Assembly (NCBI GenBank): GCA_026004795.1
Contig: BPJV01000002.1
Location: forward strand, 372,001-436,000
DNA: 64,000 nucleotides
Source: Pirellulaceae bacterium
GTDB lineage: Bacteria > Planctomycetota > Planctomycetia > Pirellulales > Pirellulaceae
Reading direction: 5' to 3'
The position numbers and the translations under genes were made by a program. Below, piece by piece: positions 43,094 to 52,570 of the stretch (positions are counted from its first letter, which is position 1; each line of letters begins with the position of its first letter). The notes beneath the pieces are model-generated. The model searched no databases. It was not told where the DNA came from and worked only from the letters and a program-made list of their open reading frames with translations.

Positions 43094-44488
43094 ATGCGAA
43101 CTCTGTACTTGGATACATGGAGCGGTATTGCGGGTGACATGACCTTGGCGGCTCTGGTCGATCTGGGAGTCGAGCCGCGCCGACTAGCGGACGCCATCGC
43201 CTCGCTGGGCATTCCCGCAATCCACCTGAGTTTCTCCCCGACAATGCGGTGCGGCTTCCGCTGCTTGCGGCTGGACGTCGAACATCCACCTGAACATGTC
43301 CACCGGCATCTGAGTGATATTCAAGCGATGCTGGATCGTAGCTCGCTCAGTTCAATCGCGCGGTCGACCGCCCTGCGAATATTCGACAAGCTGGCCGAGG
43401 CAGAGGCTCGCGTGCACGGGACCAGCGTCGACAGCGTGCACTTCCATGAGGTGGGGGCCATCGACTCGGTCGTCGACATCGTGGGAGTCGCAGTGGCACT
43501 GGAGGAACTCCAGGTTGGTCGCCTCGTGGCGGCGCCACCGGCGCTGGGGAGTGGAACGGTGCAGATCGCGCACGGACTTGTTTCGGTGCCCGCCCCGGCC
43601 ACCGCGGAGTTGTTGCGGGGGATTCCCGTGCGACACAGTGAAATAGAAGCCGAACTGACGACGCCGACCGGTGCCGCCATTCTGGCCGCCCTGGCCGATG
43701 ATTACGGTGCCGTCCCCGACATGACGATCCATGCGATCGGTTATGGTGCCGGCCATCGCGATCTGCCCCGGCAAGCGAATATGCTGCGGGCGATCCTTGG
43801 CGAATCCCCATCCGCATCAGCGGAGCACGTGTGGTTGCTGGAAGCCAATATCGACGACGCCACGGGTGAGCAGTTGGGCTTTGCCATCGAACGGATGTGG
43901 GAAGGCGGGGCGCTGGATGTGTTCACCACGCCTATCACCATGAAAAAAAATCGCCCGGCGGTGATGCTCAGTGTGCTGGCCACCAGCGCGCGGCGCGACG
44001 CCTTGGAACAAGCCATCTTCTTGCATACGGGTACGTTGGGAGTGCGCAGCCGGCCGATCGAGCGCCGGACACTCCCCCGTTGCCAGGCGCGCGTGGAAAC
44101 CGATTGGGGCCCCGTGGAGGTGAAGTTGGCCTGGATGGCCCCTCCCGCCACACCCGCCGATGTTCGCCTTGCACCGGAGTATGAATCGCTGCGCCGTATT
44201 GCCATCGAGAACGACCTCCCGTTGCCGGTGGTCTATCGAAGGGTTCTTGCCTGTGCCGAGCTGCAGATCGAACGCTTGCTGCAGACCGTCCGGCAGTCCG
44301 CGCTCGCGGTGCCAACCGCGGCGACCCCGCAATGGCTCGGCCAGCAGCGGTCCCCAGCAACCAGCCCCCATGCCACCCCACCGGACATGGCTCACCACGA
44401 CCATCACCACGACCATCATCACGACCATCATCACGACCATCATCACGATCACGACTCGCACGACGGCCATGACCATCATCATGGATAA
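43094..44488 (+). CDS. larC: Nickel-pincer cofactor biosynthesis protein LarC
   Basis: A 464-residue LarC, the CTP-dependent cyclometallase that inserts nickel into the pincer cofactor of lactate racemase and related enzymes. It starts MRTLYLDTWSGIAGDMTLAA, continues with VHFHEVGAIDSVVDIVG and has the C-terminal half with EANIDDATGEQLGF and FTTPITMKKNRPAVML, all in one frame. The last 33 residues are a His/Asp tail built from repeats of Asp-His-His-His, a likely nickel store. In Lactobacillus the gene needs a programmed frameshift (larC1/larC2); here it is continuous. No larA, larB or larE is in the window. Confidence 0.92.
   Translation: MRTLYLDTWSGIAGDMTLAALVDLGVEPRRLADAIASLGIPAIHLSFSPTMRCGFRCLRLDVEHPPEHVHRHLSDIQAMLDRSSLSSIARSTALRIFDKLAEAEARVHGTSVDSVHFHEVGAIDSVVDIVGVAVALEELQVGRLVAAPPALGSGTVQIAHGLVSVPAPATAELLRGIPVRHSEIEAELTTPTGAAILAALADDYGAVPDMTIHAIGYGAGHRDLPRQANMLRAILGESPSASAEHVWLLEANIDDATGEQLGFAIERMWEGGALDVFTTPITMKKNRPAVMLSVLATSARRDALEQAIFLHTGTLGVRSRPIERRTLPRCQARVETDWGPVEVKLAWMAPPATPADVRLAPEYESLRRIAIENDLPLPVVYRRVLACAELQIERLLQTVRQSALAVPTAATPQWLGQQRSPATSPHATPPDMAHHDHHHDHHHDHHHDHHHDHDSHDGHDHHHG
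44399..44446 (+). repeat. 12-bp tandem repeat encoding the His tail of LarC
   Basis: Four units of a 12-base repeat (consensus GACCATCATCAC) encode the Asp-His-His-His repeats. Copy number could vary by slippage without a frameshift, because the unit is a multiple of three. Confidence 0.8.
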
Positions 44489-44795
44489 AACACGATCAAA
44501 AGTCATGGTCGCTGGGATGGGAATGGGCTGAGCAAGTAGGCGGCGGCGGCCATTGGTTTGGCTGTGGCAGCCGCGCCGAGGCGACGATATGTAGAGGATG
44601 GCCGAAAGCCTGACCTCGGGCAACGGACGAGGTCGACGCCCTGACGGCTCGATAGCGAGCGTGGCGCGGTCTGTGGGCGTGCTGAGATGGCTGTGGCGGC
44701 TAGCGGTCGCGGTGGCGGGGGGTTGGTCGAGGGGCCACGTGGGGATGCGGACGACTCCTTCATGGGACAAGCCGTAGGGCAGTGCGAGGCACCGG
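44489..44795. other. Intergenic stretch, nothing recognised
   Basis: About 305 bases between larC and the coiled-coil protein gene. No gene, promoter or repeat is evident. Confidence 0.45.
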
Positions 44796-45332
44796 ATGAA
44801 CGAACAGGCAGTACAACCGTTAATGCTCATGGCCGGCATCGCCTTGCTGTGTTGGGTCATGCTCCGCAACCGCCTCCTGCGTCGTCAGCGGCGAATCGAA
44901 GGGCTTTCGGTTCCGACTTCATTGCGGCATAACGGGTCGGCCAAGCGTCAGTATGATCAGTTCACGGGCGTCCATTCGACCGGTGCCCCCACCGAGGTGC
45001 TGCAATGGCAAGTGGAACTGCATGATCTGAGTCGCCAGTTGCAGGCGGAATTGGATTCGAAGATGGCAGCCGTTAGCGTGCTGAGTCGTCAATTCGATGC
45101 CGCCAGTCGTCGGCTGTCGGACCTTATCGAGCAAGCGAGAGGGCAATCGGCCATCCGAACGAACAAGTCGTTGTTCGAGCGGATTGGGCAGTTGGCCGAC
45201 AAGGGATGGGAACCGGACAAGATCGCGCGCTTTCTCGACGTTTCCGAGGACGACGTGCGCGTCGTGCTGGAAGTGGCCAGCGGCTCGTCGTCCACTGCCT
45301 CATCCCCCCCGATCGTCCCGCGGCGTGCCTGA
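44796..45332 (+). CDS. Membrane-anchored coiled-coil protein with C-terminal HTH-like motif
   Basis: A 178-residue protein I cannot name. A single hydrophobic helix lies at about 5-24, then a basic stretch, then a coiled-coil-like segment at about 68-115 (LQWQVELHDLSRQLQAELDS). A C-terminal helix-turn-helix-like unit follows at about 128-160 (GQLADKGWEPDKIARFLDVS, then EDDVRVVLEV). This layout resembles small DUF2802-type proteins that sit next to motility or division genes in other phyla; the resemblance is uncertain. No operon partner gives a hint. Confidence 0.6.
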   Translation: MNEQAVQPLMLMAGIALLCWVMLRNRLLRRQRRIEGLSVPTSLRHNGSAKRQYDQFTGVHSTGAPTEVLQWQVELHDLSRQLQAELDSKMAAVSVLSRQFDAASRRLSDLIEQARGQSAIRTNKSLFERIGQLADKGWEPDKIARFLDVSEDDVRVVLEVASGSSSTASSPPIVPRRA

Positions 45333-45431
45333 GCCTCGAGCGACCTGTACTTCAGCATTTCGTCCGGGCGTGCTAAAGTGCCATCAGTTCGATCGAGCAG
45401 TCTGAACTCGCAATGATTGAGGGCACGAACG

Positions 45432-46175
45432 ATGGGTATGCAAGCAGATGGCAAAGTGGTCCTGGTTACCGGCGCCAACCGGGGCATCGGTTTGGCGATT
45501 GTGGAGGAAGCGCTGCGGCGAGGTGCGAAGAAGGTGTATGCGGCCGTGCGGCGGATCGAGACGGCCAGGCCGCTGGTCGAACAACATGGTAACGTGGTAG
45601 TGCCACTGCACGTCGATTTGCAGCAACCGGAAACGATTGCTTCCGCTGCGGAGCATGCCAGCGATGTCGACATTGTCGTTAACAATGCGGGCGTGCTGAA
45701 GCCCAAGTCGGCATTGGAAGCGGACGCGGTGGACACGCTCGAGTTCGAAATGTCGGTAAACGTCTACGGCCTGATGCGGGTGGCGCGGGCTTTCGCGCCG
45801 ATTTTGAAAGCCAACGGTGGCGGAGCGTTAGTCCAACTGAACAGCGTCGCCTCGCTGCTATCCTTTCCGGATTTCGCTACCTACTGTGCCTCGAAGGCGG
45901 CCAGCTACTCCATCACTCAAGCACTGTATCACACGCTGAAGAATCAGCAGACGCAGGTGTTGAGCGTCCATCCGGGCCCGATTGCCACGGACATGGCGCG
46001 AGAAGCGGGATTCGAGCAAACCAGTGCCGGTCCGGAAGTGGTCGCCAAGGCCCTGTTCGACGCCTTGGCTGAGGGGCAATTCCTGCTGTTCCCCGATCCG
46101 TTCGCCCAGCAGATTGGTGCCGCCTACGAAGGATTCGCCCACAACGTGGTCATTCCCGGTGTAGGCGAAGGCTGA
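45432..46175 (+). CDS. Short-chain dehydrogenase/reductase
   Basis: A 247-residue classical SDR oxidoreductase using NAD(P)H. The cofactor loop is TGANRGIG, NNAG stabilises the fold, and the catalytic Tyr and Lys sit in YCASKAA with the Ser in NSVAS. The following HPGPIATDM is also typical. I chose ATG 45432 because GAGGG lies eight bases upstream; the frame is open to a TTG at 45417. The substrate cannot be inferred. Confidence 0.88.
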   Translation: MGMQADGKVVLVTGANRGIGLAIVEEALRRGAKKVYAAVRRIETARPLVEQHGNVVVPLHVDLQQPETIASAAEHASDVDIVVNNAGVLKPKSALEADAVDTLEFEMSVNVYGLMRVARAFAPILKANGGGALVQLNSVASLLSFPDFATYCASKAASYSITQALYHTLKNQQTQVLSVHPGPIATDMAREAGFEQTSAGPEVVAKALFDALAEGQFLLFPDPFAQQIGAAYEGFAHNVVIPGVGEG

Positions 46176-46247
46176 ACCGACGGCTGGTTCCGATTCTCAA
46201 GCGGTGTTGAGGAGCAGCACGAACGATTGCCGGCGCTGAGGAGAACT

Positions 46248-47216
46248 ATGGCTTGGGGTCCGACCGCCTCACTGGACATGTTGCGACGTCGCAGTGAATT
46301 GACGCATCGCATCCGGACTTTCTTCCATCGGCAGGGGTTCGATGAAGTGCACACGCCGATCCTTTCCCGGGATACGGTGGTTGATATCCACATCGACCCG
46401 ATCGTCGTTCCGGGTGCGGCGATCGGATTGTCCGATGTCGGGGACGACGCCTATTATTTGCAAACGTCTCCCGAGTTCGCGATGAAGCGATTGGTGGCGG
46501 CGGGAATGAAGGCCATTTACCAGATCACGCCGGCGCTGCGTGCCGGGGAGCGGGGAGCCATGCACAACCCGGAGTTCACCATGGTCGAGTGGTACCGCAC
46601 CGACGATTCCTTGGACGACGCGGTGCGTCTGCTCAGTGATTTGGTGGGTTATGCCCTCGAGGGTGAGGCGGCCGAGATTGCCACCTATCAAGAGGTGTTC
46701 GGCGCGGCGGTTGGTCTGGACCCGCTTCGCGCCGAGCTGGATGAACTGAGAAGCCGGCTCGCCGCGTGCCTGCCTGGTGTCAATCCGCACCAATTTGACC
46801 GAGACGAGTGCCTGGATGCGTTGTTTGCGGAGTGCGTCCAGCCGCGACTGGGGCACCGGCGGCCGACGATCGTCACGCATTATCCGGCCAGCCAGGCGGC
46901 GCTGGCCTGCCTCAGCCCATCCGACCCGCGGGTGGCAGAGCGTTTCGAGTTGTTCTATCGCGGCATCGAGCTGGCCAACGGGTACCACGAACTGCTCGAT
47001 CCAGAAGTTTTGCAGCAGCGCGCCGAAGCGGCCAACCAGCGCCGCATCGCGCTTGGTCGTGCCCCCCTACCGACCAGCAGCCGCTTACGGGAAGCCATGG
47101 TGGCGGGATTGCCCGAGTGCAGTGGATGCGCACTGGGCCTCGACCGGCTCGTCCTTGCCACCAGTGCCGCGCAGAGCATTGATCAGGTCGTGGCGTTTCC
47201 TATCGAGCTGGCTTAG
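46248..47216 (+). CDS. epmA: Elongation factor P-lysine ligase (EpmA/GenX type)
   Basis: A 322-residue paralogue of the lysyl-tRNA synthetase catalytic domain without the anticodon-binding OB-fold. Class II motifs are present: RIRTFFHRQGFDEVHTPIL, then GERGAMHNPEFTMVEWYR (motif 2), and GCALGLDRLVLA (motif 3). In Escherichia coli the family attaches (R)-beta-lysine to EF-P. EF-P and the aminomutase EpmB are not in this window. I use ATG 46248, preceded by GAGGAG; the open frame begins at a TTG seven codons earlier. Confidence 0.88.
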   Translation: MAWGPTASLDMLRRRSELTHRIRTFFHRQGFDEVHTPILSRDTVVDIHIDPIVVPGAAIGLSDVGDDAYYLQTSPEFAMKRLVAAGMKAIYQITPALRAGERGAMHNPEFTMVEWYRTDDSLDDAVRLLSDLVGYALEGEAAEIATYQEVFGAAVGLDPLRAELDELRSRLAACLPGVNPHQFDRDECLDALFAECVQPRLGHRRPTIVTHYPASQAALACLSPSDPRVAERFELFYRGIELANGYHELLDPEVLQQRAEAANQRRIALGRAPLPTSSRLREAMVAGLPECSGCALGLDRLVLATSAAQSIDQVVAFPIELA

Positions 47217-47233
47217 GCGTAAAGGAATGACGG

Positions 47234-49462
47234 ATGAGCAGTGATCGTCCTGGGGCGCGCACCGTGCGAAAATTCGGCACGTTTGGCGGCGTATTCACCC
47301 CCTGCACGCTCACGATCCTGGGCGTGATCATGTTCCTGCGGTTGGGACAAGTCGTCGGGCAAGCCGGGCTGGCCCACGCGCTGTTGATCGTCCTGGTCGC
47401 CAAGACGATCACGACGCTGACCACCTTATCACTCTCCAGCATCGCCACCAACACCCGACTACAAGGAGGTGGCGCCTACTACCTGATCAGCCGCTCGTTG
47501 GGGGTCGAGTTTGGTGGAGCGATCGGTGTCGTATTCTATTTAGCGCAAGCCGTGTCGGTGGCCATGTACGTCATCGGCTTCACCGAGGCGTTGGTCGCCA
47601 CCGTACCATCGCTGCAATCCCATTTCACGGCCGTGGCCAGTCTAGTCAACCTGGCTTGCTTCCTCTGCGTCTACATCGGCGCCGGATGGACGATCAAGGT
47701 GCAGTACGGCATTTTGGCCGTCTTGGCAACCAGTCTGGCGTCATTCTACTGGGGAGCCTTCCAGGAGCTGCGTCTGCCCATTCTGTACGAGAATCTTCAT
47801 CCGCATTACCAGCCGGGCCAATCGATCTTCACCATGTTCGCGCTGTTTTTTCCGGCGGTAACAGGCATCATGGCCGGGGCGAACATGTCGGGCGACTTGG
47901 CCAACCCCAGCCGTGCCATTCCCCGGGGAACGCTCGCCGCGGTAGGGATTACGGGAGTCATCTATCTATCGCTTGTGGTCGTGCTGGCTGCCGTCCGCCC
48001 GGCGGAAGAGTTGATCGCCAATCCCTTGGTCATGCGCGATGTGGCCGCCGTTCCGGCATTGATCGCCGCCGGCGTCTTTGCCGCGACCCTCTCGTCGGCG
48101 CTCGGCTCGATGATGGGAGCCCCGCGCATTTTGCAACAGTTTGCCCGTGATGAGATCTTGAAGTCATTGGAGTTTTTCAGTGGCGGCAGTGGCCCGTCGA
48201 ATGAACCGCGCCGAGCGACCGTGTTGACCTTCGCCATCGCCCAGATCGGCGTAGTGATCGGCGATTTGAACGCCATCGCGCCGATCATCACCATGTTCTT
48301 CATGATCACCTACGGGTTGCTGAACCTGGCAACCTTCTACGAAGCCATCACGAAGAACCCCAGCTACCGACCCACCTTCCGCTATTGCAATTGGGTCACC
48401 TCGCTATTGGGGGCGTTGGGGTGCCTGGTGGTCATGCTACTGATCAATTGGTTTTGGGCGGTGTCTTGTTTGATACTGATCGCCGGATTGCACTGGTATA
48501 TTCACAACAGCGAGGTGGAACGGCGTTGGGGAGATTTGAAAAGTGGAGTGGCGTTCGAGCGGGCGCGCAAGGCCTTGTTGCGCTTGGAAGACGAAGCGTT
48601 TCATCCCAAGAACTGGCGTCCCATCGTCATGGCACTCAGCGGCTCAGGGTGGACGCGGCCCTACATTCCCATTTATGGCCATTGGCTCACCTCGGGTCAT
48701 GGCATCCTCGCCTTGGCCCAGGTGGTGGCCGGAGAAATCGATGTCGATGCCCGGCGGCGGGATCGCTACGAAGCGGCGCTGCGCAAGTTTATCGAGCAGG
48801 AAGAGCTGGAGGCATTTCCCATCGTCACGATTCATCCCAGTTTAGCGCAAGGGATCGAAGCGCTGATCCAATGCCACGGGATCGGTCGTCTGCGTCCTAA
48901 TACCGTCCTTTTTGGTTGGCCGCGCGACGCCGAGCGAGCCGAGGATTTCGGCATGTTTACACGCATCGCGGCGCGGACGGGGAAAAGCGTGTTGGCGGCG
49001 AGGTTTCTCTTTGCCCGCGACGAGGATGGCCCCGACTCGGTCGCCGAACACTGGATCGCCCCCAAGGGGACCATTGATGTATGGTGGCGGGGCAAGACCA
49101 ACGGGGCACTGATGCTGACGCTCGCTCATCTACTGCACCAGAACCCCGAGTGGCGTGGCAATCGGATCCGGCTGCTGCGTGTGGTATCGTCGGCGGAAGG
49201 TCAGCAGCAGGTACGAGAGCATCTCACCGAGTTGGCCACGACGGCGCGGATCGCCTGCGATCAACGAGTCATCGTGGCCAGTGCGTCGGTCGAGGAGACG
49301 ATCCAAGCGGTATCCTCCCAGGCAGCCGTCGTCTTGATGGGCTTTGAGCCGCCAGGGGAGGGCGAGGAGATCGATTTTTTCCATCGCATGGAGCAGTTGG
49401 CCGGGAACCTGCGGGCGGTCATTTTTGTCCACAGTGCCGGAGACGTCAGCTTGGAAGCGTAG
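47234..49462 (+). CDS. Cation-chloride cotransporter family permease (SLC12-like)
   Basis: A 742-residue APC-superfamily transporter of the SLC12 branch. The opening FGGVFTPCTLTILGVIMFLR is the diagnostic helix 1 of Na-K-Cl and K-Cl cotransporters, followed by about twelve membrane helices to residue 430. The C-terminal third (450-742) is soluble and resembles the cytoplasmic domain of SLC12 proteins, with VNGALMLTLAHLL-like segments (KTNGALMLTLAHLLHQNPEW). Eukaryotic members move Cl- with Na+ or K+; bacterial ones are less studied, and amino acid transport is possible. It starts 17 bases after epmA with an AAAGGA site. Confidence 0.87.
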   Translation: MSSDRPGARTVRKFGTFGGVFTPCTLTILGVIMFLRLGQVVGQAGLAHALLIVLVAKTITTLTTLSLSSIATNTRLQGGGAYYLISRSLGVEFGGAIGVVFYLAQAVSVAMYVIGFTEALVATVPSLQSHFTAVASLVNLACFLCVYIGAGWTIKVQYGILAVLATSLASFYWGAFQELRLPILYENLHPHYQPGQSIFTMFALFFPAVTGIMAGANMSGDLANPSRAIPRGTLAAVGITGVIYLSLVVVLAAVRPAEELIANPLVMRDVAAVPALIAAGVFAATLSSALGSMMGAPRILQQFARDEILKSLEFFSGGSGPSNEPRRATVLTFAIAQIGVVIGDLNAIAPIITMFFMITYGLLNLATFYEAITKNPSYRPTFRYCNWVTSLLGALGCLVVMLLINWFWAVSCLILIAGLHWYIHNSEVERRWGDLKSGVAFERARKALLRLEDEAFHPKNWRPIVMALSGSGWTRPYIPIYGHWLTSGHGILALAQVVAGEIDVDARRRDRYEAALRKFIEQEELEAFPIVTIHPSLAQGIEALIQCHGIGRLRPNTVLFGWPRDAERAEDFGMFTRIAARTGKSVLAARFLFARDEDGPDSVAEHWIAPKGTIDVWWRGKTNGALMLTLAHLLHQNPEWRGNRIRLLRVVSSAEGQQQVREHLTELATTARIACDQRVIVASASVEETIQAVSSQAAVVLMGFEPPGEGEEIDFFHRMEQLAGNLRAVIFVHSAGDVSLEA

Positions 49463-49659
49463 GAGCCTGGCCACGACCGGGTCGACCGTCGATTGGCCAG
49501 TGGCGGAACAACCAGTGGCGGCCAGGAGCGACCACTGCCGCTAGGCCGCCAGGTGCCCGCCCCGCCGCATCAACGACGGCTGGCCCCTGCCGGGCGCGGG
49601 AAACAGTCGGTGGGGATTCAATCCTTGAGCACGCACTGCAAGGAAACTAGGCGGGGGGA

Positions 49660-49665
49660 TATACT
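49660..49665 (+). promoter_or_regulatory. TATACT box upstream of the sigma-kinase pair
   Basis: TATACT preceded by a G-rich run, like the box at 11888. No good -35 box is present. It lies about 67 bases before the sigma factor ATG. Confidence 0.3.
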
Positions 49666-49731
49666 GGGCTCATAGACCGCGTCCCAAGCGGACAGGGATT
49701 TGACGTCCGTGCCTCGGAAAGCAACACCGCC

Positions 49732-50301
49732 ATGACGAGCCCCAGCCAGCAAGACAGGGTCGCTACGCAGGATCCGGCAGAGTGGGTCGACGCCTATGCC
49801 GATCGTTTGTACCGCTATGCCATGGTCCGCTTGGGCGATCCGCATGCCGCCGAGGAAGTGGTGCAGGAGACCTTTTTGGCCGCTGTCGAGAGTCAGGATC
49901 AGTTTCGAGGGGATGGGCCTGTGGCGGGATGGCTGATGACCATCCTTCGCCGTAAGATCATCGACTGGTTCCGTCAACGGCAGCGGCAACCGCGGCAGGC
50001 CGATGCATCGCAGGACTTCGATCAATGGCTGGACGCAGCGGGGCAATTGCGTGGGGGCAAATGGACGCAGGTCGATCCGGCCGGCAAAATTGAATTGCGC
50101 GAACTGTGGCAGATCGTGCAACAATGTCTTCAGCGTCTTCCCGCAACCTTGGCCAGCGTCTTCGTACTCCACGCGCTGGAACATATGGACAGCCAACAGA
50201 TTTGTAAGGAACTGGAGATTTCCCCGTCCAACTATTGGGTGCGGATGCATCGCGCGCGACTGCAGCTCGCCCAATGCGTGGCCGAGAAATGGGAGGAGTA
50301 G
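49732..50301 (+). CDS. ECF RNA polymerase sigma factor
   Basis: A 189-residue ECF sigma factor. Region 2 (about 20-90) contains YRYAMVRLGDPHAAEEVVQE and WLMTILRRKIIDWFR. Region 4 (about 120-180) is a helix-turn-helix that begins at LQRLPATLASVFVLHALEHM. Its stop is followed after four bases by the GTG of a Ser/Thr kinase, and the kinase ribosome site lies inside its last codons. ECF factors paired with Ser/Thr kinases are known from Planctomycetes, where phosphorylation is thought to replace a classic anti-sigma switch. Confidence 0.92.
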   Translation: MTSPSQQDRVATQDPAEWVDAYADRLYRYAMVRLGDPHAAEEVVQETFLAAVESQDQFRGDGPVAGWLMTILRRKIIDWFRQRQRQPRQADASQDFDQWLDAAGQLRGGKWTQVDPAGKIELRELWQIVQQCLQRLPATLASVFVLHALEHMDSQQICKELEISPSNYWVRMHRARLQLAQCVAEKWEE

Positions 50302-50305
50302 GCAG

Positions 50306-52522
50306 GTGAATAGTGATCGCGAGGCGATTGAGTTGATATCGCGGTCCCTCAGTGGCGAGTTATCGGCCGAGGAGCGGACGAGGCTGCGCAGTTATCAGTC
50401 GGAGCACGAGGGAGCGCGGATTTTGCACCAATGGATGGCGGCCATCGAGCATGCGGCGGAGGTGGGTGCCGAACAGACGATGGAGGACAACGCCGCCGGG
50501 ATGAGCCAGTTGTCCAAAGAGCGGTTGAAGCGGTTGTTGCGCGAGCGGGAAGAGGCGCGTCGCAGCGCGTCGACGTCTACGGCTTCGTCGATGCCTGCCA
50601 ACGCGGCAGCCGAGGCGTTGGGACGAGTCGCCGAGCTGGAGACCACTTACTATACGGGCTATGCGACTGGCGCGACGGAGAAGGCGGAGGGGGACGGGGA
50701 ACAGCCACACGAGTCACGGCGCTGTGACGGAAGATTCACGTTGCTGCAAGAGATCGGCCGTGGGGGTTTGGGGACCGTCTACTTGGCCCGGGATGAAGTG
50801 CTCGGTCGCAAGGTGGCGTTGAAGGAGATGAATCCCGCGGCGGCCAAATCCCCGCGCCTGTGGAGGCGGTTTTATCGGGAGGCACAGATCACGGGGCATC
50901 TCGAGCACCCTCATGTGGTCCCGGTGTATGCTAGTGGAACCGATCCGCAGACCGGCCTGCCGTTCTATGCGATGCGTTTTTTGGGCAAGCAGACGTTGGC
51001 TGATGCAATCCGCGAATACCATGCGCGGCGCGAGGCGGGGGTGGCCAGCAAGCTCGACCTGCACCGCCTGCTCAACGGGTTTCTCGACGTCTGCGAGGCG
51101 ATCGCTTACGCCCATCAGCGCGGAGTGTTGCATCGAGATCTGAAGCCGGAAAATGTGGCGCTGGATCGATTTGGTCAAGTCGTCGTGCTCGATTGGGGGC
51201 TGGCCAAACTGGAGGCCGATGGGGAGCTGCTGGCGCGACTGGCTCTCAGCGGCGAAGATATCGAGGTGTTAGCCGACGATCGAACGCTGCAAGGAGACTA
51301 CCTGGGCACGCCATTGTACATGGCCCCTGAGCAAGCGGCTGGGGACTTGGACGCTGTCGATGTGCGCACCGACGTCTATGGATTGGGTGCCATTCTGTAC
51401 ACCGTCTTGACTGGACGGGCTCCCCATCACCAAACGGTCACGGCGGATCAGATGCGCAGCGATGTTCGTCAAGTGATGCAGTCGATTGTCAGTACGCCCC
51501 CGCCCCCGCCTCGGCAGATCAATGCACAGGTGTCGCGGGACCTGGAGGCGATTTGCCTGCGGGCGCTGTCGGTGGAAAAGGCGGCACGACAACGGTCGGC
51601 GGTCGAGTTGGCGGCGGAGGTCGAGGCATGGATCGCTGGCCGCAAAGAGCGCGCATCGAACTATGAGGCGGTGCGGATGGCAGGTCATGATCTGAAGTCC
51701 CGCCTGTGCGTCCAATCACGTCAACTGGGCGCCACCACGCGATTTCTGACTGAGCTGCCTCCAGTACAGGAGTTGTTGGTGGCCTTCGATCGAGGGGACC
51801 CCACACCGTCAGAAGACGCATCCGCCGGGAACAACCAACAGCGTCTCCGGGCTCAGGATGTCGCTAGCCCTCTGCCGATGCATCTGATAGAAAACGGCTG
51901 GGAACAGCACCGGCAGCGCGTGGCAGCGATCCTCATGGCGGCAATTCGCAATCGCCCCAGCCTGGCCTCCGTTCGCTTCGTCCTGTGCGAAAAGGAGCAT
52001 GTGCGGGAACTGATCCATGTGCGCCGCGGCAAGCTCGATCACGGAAATATCCGTCCTCTCCCCCCTAGTCAACTCTACTATGGCGTCCCCGGTACCTTCC
52101 ACCAAGACGTGCTGGCGCAGTTTCCTGGGGAACCCTATCTGCAACTGGCTGACTCTCCGGTGTTTGCCGCTGTCTTGCAATGTGGCGTGGCGGTGGTCGA
52201 CGAGCGGAATGAGGAAGTTCGCGGCATGATCATTGCCGAAGCCGAATTGCGATCGATTGCCGGAGCGGAAACCGAGCGTTTGCAATACAATGCAACGATT
52301 CATTTGTTCGACCTGGACGGCCACCTGCTATATTCGACTGGTTCCCGCGAGGTGCCCGATGAACAGATGGCGAGCATGATCGAGCAGCGCTGGGAGGATA
52401 TCAGTAGCCAATTGGAGGAATCGTCGGAATTCTTGGATCCGGCCGAGCGGATCTATGCTACGCGTCTCGTCTTCCCGAACCAAAACTCGGGTATTACCAT
52501 CGTCGTCTCCAACCAGCGGTAG
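50306..52522 (+). CDS. Ser/Thr protein kinase with anti-sigma-like head and sensor-like tail
   Basis: A 738-residue Hanks-type kinase. Residues 1-55 (ISRSLSGELSAEERTRLRSY) resemble the N-terminal helices of anti-sigma factors but lack the zinc ligands. The kinase domain (about 143-410) has GRGGLGTVYLARD, VALKEM, catalytic HRDLKPENV with D278, DWG in place of DFG, and GTPLYMAPEQ. Residues 500-738 look like a Cache-type sensor, but no transmembrane helix precedes it, so the whole protein should be cytoplasmic. The start is GTG 50306, with GGAGGAG inside the end of the sigma gene. It most likely regulates that sigma factor. Confidence 0.87.
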   Translation: MNSDREAIELISRSLSGELSAEERTRLRSYQSEHEGARILHQWMAAIEHAAEVGAEQTMEDNAAGMSQLSKERLKRLLREREEARRSASTSTASSMPANAAAEALGRVAELETTYYTGYATGATEKAEGDGEQPHESRRCDGRFTLLQEIGRGGLGTVYLARDEVLGRKVALKEMNPAAAKSPRLWRRFYREAQITGHLEHPHVVPVYASGTDPQTGLPFYAMRFLGKQTLADAIREYHARREAGVASKLDLHRLLNGFLDVCEAIAYAHQRGVLHRDLKPENVALDRFGQVVVLDWGLAKLEADGELLARLALSGEDIEVLADDRTLQGDYLGTPLYMAPEQAAGDLDAVDVRTDVYGLGAILYTVLTGRAPHHQTVTADQMRSDVRQVMQSIVSTPPPPPRQINAQVSRDLEAICLRALSVEKAARQRSAVELAAEVEAWIAGRKERASNYEAVRMAGHDLKSRLCVQSRQLGATTRFLTELPPVQELLVAFDRGDPTPSEDASAGNNQQRLRAQDVASPLPMHLIENGWEQHRQRVAAILMAAIRNRPSLASVRFVLCEKEHVRELIHVRRGKLDHGNIRPLPPSQLYYGVPGTFHQDVLAQFPGEPYLQLADSPVFAAVLQCGVAVVDERNEEVRGMIIAEAELRSIAGAETERLQYNATIHLFDLDGHLLYSTGSREVPDEQMASMIEQRWEDISSQLEESSEFLDPAERIYATRLVFPNQNSGITIVVSNQR

Positions 52523-52570
52523 TTCTGTCACGGCGTCCAGTTTTTCCCCTGCATCGCATCCGATCGGATT

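Noticed and set aside
44399-44446. A satellite repeat of independent function
   Set aside because: The 12-bp repeat is in frame within larC and simply encodes the His-rich tail.
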